Below, one piece after another: positions 5,127-9,635 of a stretch of 9,635 bases of DNA; the first letter of the stretch is position 1, and every line of letters starts with the position of its first letter. This DNA is from JANYHF01 sp031367715 (GTDB lineage Bacteria > Pseudomonadota > Alphaproteobacteria > Rhizobiales > Hyphomicrobiaceae), in the NCBI GenBank assembly GCA_031367715.1, contig JANLQJ010000226.1:1-9635 (forward strand), read 5' to 3'. Below the pieces are notes generated by a model, which saw only the letters and a program-made list of their open reading frames with translations, made no database searches and was not told the DNA's origin. The translations under genes were made by a program, and so were the position numbers.

Positions 5127-6443
5127 ATGATTGTGAAGACTCCACAAGGTTCGGAGTTCAGCGCGCCCGGCCATGTCCCGATGCGGCAAATTCTGGTGCG
5201 GCTGGCCGGGATCGGGATAATTCCGCCGGCGGCCAGTGAACTTGACAGCACAATGCGATCGGCGGGCAGCGCTCTGCGCGATTCAGTGCTGGCGGAAGTT
5301 CCAGCCTATTCGGCCTCCGGCAACCCTGAGGTACTTCCGGGTCTCAACCAGCACGGAGCCGAGCACGTGGCAGAAATCCGCCGGCTGTTCGGTGGTGGCG
5401 AGATCGGGGACTTCGCCTTTATCCGCGCCCATGCTCAGCATCGGGCCGAGCAGCACTTTCCCTTGGAGGCGATCCTGCACGCCTACCGCTGCGGGCACCG
5501 CGTCCTCTCCCAATGGCTGCGCGAGGCCGCCATTGCCGTGGCGCCCAAGGGCTCCGAAAGCGCCGTATCGGCCATCGCGGATTTCGCCATCGAATACACC
5601 AACACCATCAGCAACATCGCCACATCGGAGTATGTGGCCCATACGCGGCTGCTCGCCGAGGCCGAGGGCGATCTGCGCACGGAGCTGTTGAGCATCCTGC
5701 TGAGCGGCTACGACGAATCCGACGGGCGTGTGGCGCGGCTGCTGAAGCGCGCGGGATATCTTGACCAGCGCCAGAGCTATTGCGTTGTCGTCGCCCAGTC
5801 CGCCAACCCATCCGAGATGGAGAATCTGCCGCGCGCCAAGCGCATAGTGAGCGCCATAACGGAAGCGGTCGCCGGCACCTCAATTCGGACGCTGGCCGGT
5901 ATCCGCAACATGCTCGTTACGGTCGTGATGTCCGACCGGCGCCGGCAATCGGGCTGGACGGCGCCGCAGGCCGATCTGACCGAGCGCATCAATCCAAGAC
6001 TATTGACGCTGGGTCCGGTCGTGCTGATCGGCGTCAGCTCCGATCAGCCGTCCACGTCATTTTTGCCCAAGGCGCTGCATGAGGCGACCATCGCCCTGGA
6101 TTTCGCCAGCGTGACAAACCGCGTGGTGCAGTTCTCCCGATTGCCTATTCGTGCCCTGCTGGTGCATCGCGGCGCCGACTATGTGCGCTCGGCCGCGCCG
6201 GGCTGGGCCAAGACCTTCTTCGGTGAGGACGCCGGGACCCTCGCCACCCTCATCGCGACGCTCCGAGCCGTCGCCGATGCCGACATGAACGTCCAGTTGG
6301 CCTCGCGGAGCCTCGCCAAACATCCCAATACGGTCTATGTGCGGTTGCAGCGGATCAAGGACCTGACTGGGCTGGACGGTCGCCGTTATCATGACCTGGT
6401 CGAGCTGCTGCTTGCCGCCGATTGCTGGCCAACGTCACGCTAG
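5127..6443 (+). CDS. PucR-family (CdaR-like) transcriptional regulator
   Basis: The C-terminal part of this 438-residue protein (about 376-432) is the PucR-type helix-turn-helix, with the diagnostic LASRSLAKHPNTVYVRLQRI (391-410), then KDLTGLDGRRYHDL. The middle (about 215-335) fits the CdaR GGDEF-like region of this family. The N-terminal part (about 60-185) is helical and carries HGAEHVAEIRRL and AHAQHRAEQHFPLEAILHAYRCGHRV. It resembles the RsbR-like sensor helix bundle found in such regulators. Members control purine, amino-acid, phenolic or osmolyte catabolism; the ligand here is unknown. ATG 5127 has no Shine-Dalgarno sequence but sits at a predicted transcript start. ATG 5181 is an alternative start and also lacks one. 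The likely target is the divergent YciI-like gene. Confidence 0.9.
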   Translation: MIVKTPQGSEFSAPGHVPMRQILVRLAGIGIIPPAASELDSTMRSAGSALRDSVLAEVPAYSASGNPEVLPGLNQHGAEHVAEIRRLFGGGEIGDFAFIRAHAQHRAEQHFPLEAILHAYRCGHRVLSQWLREAAIAVAPKGSESAVSAIADFAIEYTNTISNIATSEYVAHTRLLAEAEGDLRTELLSILLSGYDESDGRVARLLKRAGYLDQRQSYCVVVAQSANPSEMENLPRAKRIVSAITEAVAGTSIRTLAGIRNMLVTVVMSDRRRQSGWTAPQADLTERINPRLLTLGPVVLIGVSSDQPSTSFLPKALHEATIALDFASVTNRVVQFSRLPIRALLVHRGADYVRSAAPGWAKTFFGEDAGTLATLIATLRAVADADMNVQLASRSLAKHPNTVYVRLQRIKDLTGLDGRRYHDLVELLLAADCWPTSR

Positions 6444-6779
6444 GCCCTGCATCGGTTCGGCTCAGACTAGCCGTGCTCGATGTCCTCGAACAGATCGGGC
6501 CCGCAGGCAGACGCGACAGACGAGTCAACTGGCCGTTTGATCAATCGGTAAACTGGGTTCATGCCCGAATCGGGCCGACGATCCTGTTCGCGCATCGGCG
6601 ACCCAAGATCAAAGGCTTCAAGTATCCCTCTCTCCGCAGCTGGTTCGGAGCCCCAAATCTCCGGAACGATCCAGTGGGCGAGAGATCTTGTGCAGTGCGC
6701 CTGTTGCCCCGGTGTTACCCTGATCGTCTTCGCCAAAACTGCTTCTTCACAACAAAACTCACTAACCCATTGATTTTCT
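6444..6779. other. Intergenic stretch without a supported gene
   Basis: Between the PucR-type stop and the tRNA fragment I see no gene. Open frames exist on both strands (6422-6895 plus; 6467-6736 minus, from TTG), but none has a ribosome binding site or a domain I recognise. The plus frame overlaps the PucR gene and runs through the tRNA fragment. The minus frame has a charged tail (ending DLFEDIEHG) and could be a decayed gene end. As chromosome flank of the proposed islet, this is where disrupted host sequence would be expected. Confidence 0.4.
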
Positions 6780-6834
6780 TGGTTCTGGCGGCGGGCGCTG
6801 AACCCGCACCGGGCTGCCCCCTCAGGATTTTAAG
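6780..6834 (-). pseudogene. tRNA-Leu(UAA) 3' fragment, candidate att site
   Basis: On the minus strand these 55 nt fit the 3' half of a class II tRNA in every segment length. They comprise anticodon loop CTTAAAA (6834-6828, anticodon TAA), 5-nt stem strand TCCTG, and a long 15-nt variable region. A T arm GCGGG/TTCAGCG/CCCGC (6807-6791), 7-nt acceptor strand CGCCAGA, discriminator A and CCA (6782-6780) follow. A long variable arm with a TAA anticodon means Leu. To the right of 6834 no 5' stem partner, D arm or acceptor 5' strand follows, so it is not a working gene. The T loop departs from TTCRANY, consistent with decay. The break at the anticodon loop is a usual crossover point of tRNA-targeting tyrosine integrases, and such an integrase lies 1.7 kb to the right. 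Confidence 0.7.
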
Positions 6835-6859
6835 GACGGATCCGTCAAAGGTGCACCTT
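6835..6859. promoter_or_regulatory. Two abutting 12-bp perfect palindromes
   Basis: GACGGATCCGTC (6835-6846) and AAGGTGCACCTT (6848-6859) are each perfectly palindromic and are separated by one base. The first begins at the base next to the tRNA fragment. The second overlaps a -35-like TTGAAA (6858-6863), which could serve the antitoxin-toxin operon; TACACA at 6880-6885 is a weak -10. They may be operators for AbiEi, which is known to repress its own operon through inverted repeats, or integrase/excisionase sites at the element end. The palindromes are direct observation; the roles are inference. Confidence 0.5.
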
Positions 6860-6923
6860 GAAACACTCGACCACCATGTTACACAATGTCGATAGATAAA
6901 TTCAACTGCAGGCATTCAGGCAC

Positions 6924-7544
6924 ATGCCCGTCGACCAGACTCAGCGCGACCGTATTCTATGCCTGCTCGACCAGGGCGGACTTTTGCGGCTGGCGGACTT
7001 CAAGGCCCGAGGCATCCATGCTGCCTCGGTATCGCGGCTGCTGGAGCAGGGGCTCATCACGCGCACATCGCGCGGCCTTTACGAGAAGGCGGGAGCTGAC
7101 ATCAGTCTCTGGCATTCGCTGGCCGAAATGGCCAAACGCGTGCCCAAGGGTGTCATTTGCCTGACCTCCGCGCTGCAGTTTCACGAAATCACGTTGCAAA
7201 ATCCAGGCAGCATCTGGATGGCGATTGGCGCGAAGGATCGCAAGCCCCGAATTTCCGGCGCTTCGTTTCGTTTTGTCCGGTTTGGTGAAGCTGCCATGAA
7301 GATCGGCGTCACCACGCACAGTGTTGATCGCGTGCCCGTGCCGATCTTCGATCCGGCCAAGACAGTGGTCGATTGCTTTCGCTTTCGTCGCATCGTCGGG
7401 CTCGACGTCGCTCTCGAATCGTTGCGTATGGTCCTGCGGGATCGTAAAGCGACGTTTGACGAGATCGCCGAGACAGCCAAGGCCCTGCGCATCTGGACGG
7501 TGATCCGGCCCTACCTCGAAAGTATCGCCGCTGATGACTCGTAG
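6924..7544 (+). CDS. abiEi: AbiEi-type antitoxin / transcriptional regulator
   Basis: The 206-residue protein begins with a winged helix (about 5-55): DRILCLLDQGGLLRLADF, ASVSRLLEQGLITRTSRGLYE. The AbiEi-type body follows, with its hallmarks TSALQFHEIT (81-90), a beta-rich section (about 95-130), and FDPAKTVVDCFRFRRIVGLDVALESL (about 142-167). In known type IV abortive-infection systems this protein is the antitoxin. It represses the operon through its winged helix and counters the toxin without forming a stable complex. The toxin gene overlaps its end by 11 bp, indicating translational coupling. ATG 6924 has only a weak ribosome binding site but places the winged helix at the normal distance from the N-terminus. 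Two abutting palindromes 65-90 bp upstream are candidate operators. Confidence 0.9.
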   Translation: MPVDQTQRDRILCLLDQGGLLRLADFKARGIHAASVSRLLEQGLITRTSRGLYEKAGADISLWHSLAEMAKRVPKGVICLTSALQFHEITLQNPGSIWMAIGAKDRKPRISGASFRFVRFGEAAMKIGVTTHSVDRVPVPIFDPAKTVVDCFRFRRIVGLDVALESLRMVLRDRKATFDEIAETAKALRIWTVIRPYLESIAADDS

Positions 7545-8463
7545 GCCAGCCAATCTCCAAGCCTCAATAGCGGCCCGCCTGCGGAACATCGCACGCGACA
7601 AGCAGGCCGACGTCGCCCACATACTCCGCCATTACGCCATCGAGCGCTTCCTGTACCGCCTCAGTCTTTCGGATCAGCGTGACAAATTCATTTTGAAGGG
7701 CGCGATGCTGTTCACGGCCTGGTCGTCCGATCCATTTCGCGCCACGCAGGATCTCGATCTGCTAGGCTTCGGCGATCCCAATATTTCGGCGGTGTCCGTG
7801 TCCGTGCGTAAAGTCTGCCTACACGGTATCCCAGATGACGGCGTGTTGTTCGATCCAGCGACGCTTTCAGCGGCGCCGATCCGTGGCAGCCAGGAATACG
7901 GTGGAGTCCGCGTAAAGCTTGCCGCCAGCCTCGCAAAGATACGCATTCCGGTTCAGATCGATATCGGCTTTGGCGATGCCATCACGCCAGCGGCCATTGA
8001 AATCGATTTTCCAACACTGCTCAACGACCCATCGCCCAGGCTGAAAGCCTACCCGAAAGAAACCGTCGTCGCCGAAAAATTTCAGGCCATCGTTGCGCTG
8101 GGTGAGGTCAACACCCGCATGAAGGACTACTACGATTTGTTTACTCTGGCTCGCCTGTTTGAGTTCGATGGTCCAGTTTTGGCTGCGGCTCTGCGAGCAA
8201 CTTTCGAGCGGCGGCAGACAGCTATTCCCGTAGAGCCACCGTTTGGCCTCAGCCACGGCTTTGCGAGTGATCCGCGGAAAATTGCTCTGTGGACAGCATT
8301 TGCGCACAGAGGGTCTCTGCTCTATGATGCCGGCAACCTGACCGCCACCATCGAAAGCGTCGCGGAATTTGTCATGCAGCCTGCTACTGCAGTCGCCACA
8401 TCGAAGGCATTTGCGCGACGGTGGAAGCCTGGCGGCCCATGGCGTTTGCCGCGCAAGACATGA
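7534..8463 (+). CDS. abiEii: AbiEii-type nucleotidyltransferase toxin
   Basis: This 309-residue protein belongs to the DUF1814/AbiEii branch of the DNA polymerase beta-like nucleotidyltransferases. Motif I is present as KFILKGAMLF (51-60) with FRATQDLDLLGFGD (68-81), giving the R-x-T-x-D-x-D pattern with D73 and D75. VQIDIGFGD (140-148) supplies the next acidic strand. PKETVVAEKFQAI (174-186) and TRMKDYYDLF (194-203) are motifs III and IV, with K182 and D198. All key residues are therefore intact and the toxin is probably active. Relatives transfer nucleotides to RNA, including tRNA acceptor ends, and halt growth on phage infection; the target here is not known. It overlaps the antitoxin gene by 11 bp and ends 37 bp before the convergent integrase gene. 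The basic tail (about 293-309) is extra to the core. Confidence 0.92.
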   Translation: MTRRPANLQASIAARLRNIARDKQADVAHILRHYAIERFLYRLSLSDQRDKFILKGAMLFTAWSSDPFRATQDLDLLGFGDPNISAVSVSVRKVCLHGIPDDGVLFDPATLSAAPIRGSQEYGGVRVKLAASLAKIRIPVQIDIGFGDAITPAAIEIDFPTLLNDPSPRLKAYPKETVVAEKFQAIVALGEVNTRMKDYYDLFTLARLFEFDGPVLAAALRATFERRQTAIPVEPPFGLSHGFASDPRKIALWTAFAHRGSLLYDAGNLTATIESVAEFVMQPATAVATSKAFARRWKPGGPWRLPRKT

Positions 8464-8500
8464 CAGCCACCACATCTCACTTCACGCCCCGCGACCGAGT

Positions 8501-9634
8501 TCAAGGGTGACGGTTGCTCAGAAATTCATGTACCCGATCATCCGCCTCGCTCTTTGATTTTAGCCCGCTTGGAGCAACGTCCACAAGGTCGGCCCAGGAC
8601 TGCATCACGGCGCGCCGTTCGTCCAAATAGGTGGTTCGCCGATAGGCGGCGCGAACCCGATTTTGGTCGGCGTGCGCCAGTGCCGCCTCGCTGACCTCGT
8701 CGCGCACGCCCGTTTCGGCAGCCCAGATCTTGAACGACGTACGGAAGCCATGTGCCGTCGCCCGATCAGCATAGCCCATGTCCCGAAGCGTCTTGTTGAA
8801 TGCCATGTCGGAGTAGGGCTTGTCTTTGACGCTGGGAAAGCAAAGAGCGCCAATTGGATACGCAGCCCGAACAGACTCGAGAATGGCCATGGCCTGCCGC
8901 GACAACGGCACCACGTGCTCGCTCCTCGCTTTCATCCGGTTGGCCGTGATCGTCCAGGTTCGGCTATGCAGGTCGATTTCGGACCAAAGCGCTCCTCGCG
9001 TTTCGCCGCTTCGGGTTGCTGTCAGAATCAGAAACTCGAATGCCAACCGGCTCCCCAGCGGGCCTTTGCGTTGGCGAAGTTTCCCGATCATTGATGCCAC
9101 CTCGGCGTAGGGCAGAGCCGCATGGTGATTTTGATCATGCCGGCGCAGCCCGAGTTCTCGGCCTACTCCCGTGCAAGGGCTGGCTCTGTCGCGAATCTCG
9201 CGCGTAATAGCCGAGACGAAGACTGCGTCGATCCGCTGGAGCACGCGCCGGGCCGTTTCCTCTTTTGTCCTCCAAATAGGAGTCAGAAGCGCGATGATCT
9301 CGCCCGGCTTGACGTCGGCAATCGGCCGCATGCCGATATGCGGCAGCACATAGGTGGTCATGGTCGACACCCACTGGTCCCGATGTTTGCCGTTCGAGAG
9401 TTGCGGTTCCTTGACCCTCCAAAATGCGCGCCAACAGTCCTCGAACGTCGGACGGTCGTCGACGATCTCAACGCCTTCGACCAGTTTGAGCGGCAATCGC
9501 TCGATGCGCCGTTCTGCCGCCGGGTCGCGTCCCTCTGAAACGGCCTTTCTGATCTCGTGCGCTTTCTCTCTGGCTACGGCGAGCGACAGTAGCGCCAGTG
9601 AGCCGAGGCTGATGTCGCGGCGGTGGCTATGGAT
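8501..9634 (-). CDS. P4-type tyrosine integrase, 5' end outside window
   Basis: The visible 377 residues run in frame to the right edge, so the first part of the arm-binding domain is missing. The visible N-terminal part (RRDISLGS...LAVAREKAHEIRKAV, SEGRDPAAERR) is the end of the DUF4102 arm-type DNA-binding domain. A core-binding domain (about residues 65-150 of the visible part) and the catalytic domain follow. All catalytic residues are present: R208 in TATRSGETRGALWSEID, K235 in NRMKARSEHVVPL, H295 and R298 in TAHGFRTSF, H321 in EAALAHADQ, and nucleophile Y331 in RVRAAYRRTTYLDERR. Members integrate islands and P4-like elements at the 3' ends of tRNA genes. A tRNA-Leu(UAA) 3' fragment in the matching orientation at 6780-6834 is the likely far att site. 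It converges on abiEii. Confidence 0.93.
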   Translation of the reverse strand: MHSHRRDISLGSLALLSLAVAREKAHEIRKAVSEGRDPAAERRIERLPLKLVEGVEIVDDRPTFEDCWRAFWRVKEPQLSNGKHRDQWVSTMTTYVLPHIGMRPIADVKPGEIIALLTPIWRTKEETARRVLQRIDAVFVSAITREIRDRASPCTGVGRELGLRRHDQNHHAALPYAEVASMIGKLRQRKGPLGSRLAFEFLILTATRSGETRGALWSEIDLHSRTWTITANRMKARSEHVVPLSRQAMAILESVRAAYPIGALCFPSVKDKPYSDMAFNKTLRDMGYADRATAHGFRTSFKIWAAETGVRDEVSEAALAHADQNRVRAAYRRTTYLDERRAVMQSWADLVDVAPSGLKSKSEADDRVHEFLSNRHP

Positions 9635-9635
9635 G

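Noticed and set aside
6467..6736. Open frame of about 89 codons on the minus strand
   Set aside because: TTG start without ribosome binding site and no recognised domain. It could be a decayed gene end but I cannot support it as a gene.
6780..6834. Acceptor piece of a two-part tmRNA
   Set aside because: The T arm and acceptor end resemble one, but the preceding TAA anticodon loop and 15-nt class II variable region fit tRNA-Leu better. Kept only as an alternative.
6422..6895. Open frame of about 157 codons on the plus strand
   Set aside because: It begins inside the PucR-type gene, crosses the antisense of the tRNA fragment and resembles no family; no ribosome binding site.
6957..7622. Open frame of about 221 codons antisense to abiEi
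   Set aside because: The sense strand encodes a clear AbiEi protein coupled to AbiEii; the antisense frame has no family features.
7867..8475. Open frame of about 202 codons antisense to abiEii
   Set aside because: Shadow of the toxin gene, which has all nucleotidyltransferase motifs.
1..9635. CRISPR array, insertion sequence or rRNA
   Set aside because: No regularly spaced repeats, no transposase coding sequence with terminal inverted repeats, and no rRNA-like stretch seen on either strand.

Overview
The window is high-GC bacterial DNA with ordinary coding density. The family mix (Crp/Fnr regulator beside a TPR protein, LysR, MAPEG, YciI-like and PucR proteins, a P4-type integrase) and a GC-rich intergenic inverted repeat suggest an alphaproteobacterium, possibly of the Bradyrhizobium/Rhodopseudomonas group. 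The taxonomic guess is inference from gene style, not from a marker gene.

Left part (1-2950): the C-terminal end of a TPR protein converges on a Crp-like regulator, and their stop codons interlock. A perfect CRP-type palindrome (1360-1375) lies between the regulator and a divergent 80-residue unknown protein. The box sits where it could activate the small gene and overlap the regulator's own promoter. The small gene converges, with a 10-bp overlap, on a RutB-like isochorismatase-family cysteine hydrolase. Behind the hydrolase is an 87-residue unknown protein. These two leftward genes diverge from a LysR regulator at 2953, which probably controls them.

Middle part (2950-6780): LysR converges on a four-helix MAPEG membrane protein. 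A 133-bp GC-rich inverted repeat follows (4408-4540). Then comes a YciI-like protein divergent from a PucR-type regulator, with a 15-bp dyad between them. Both LysR and the PucR-type gene have promoter-like sequences so close to their ATG that the transcripts could be leaderless. The stretch 6444-6779 holds no gene I can support.

Right part (6780-9635): a 55-nt 3' fragment of a tRNA-Leu(UAA) gene, running exactly from anticodon loop to CCA on the minus strand, marks what looks like the distal att site of an integrative element. To its right lie two abutting 12-bp perfect palindromes, an AbiEi antitoxin, an AbiEii nucleotidyltransferase toxin, and a leftward P4-type tyrosine integrase that runs off the right edge. 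This reads as a very compact tRNA-targeted islet whose only visible cargo is a type IV toxin-antitoxin/abortive-infection pair. The model predicts an intact tRNA-Leu(UAA) gene just beyond the right edge, on the minus strand.
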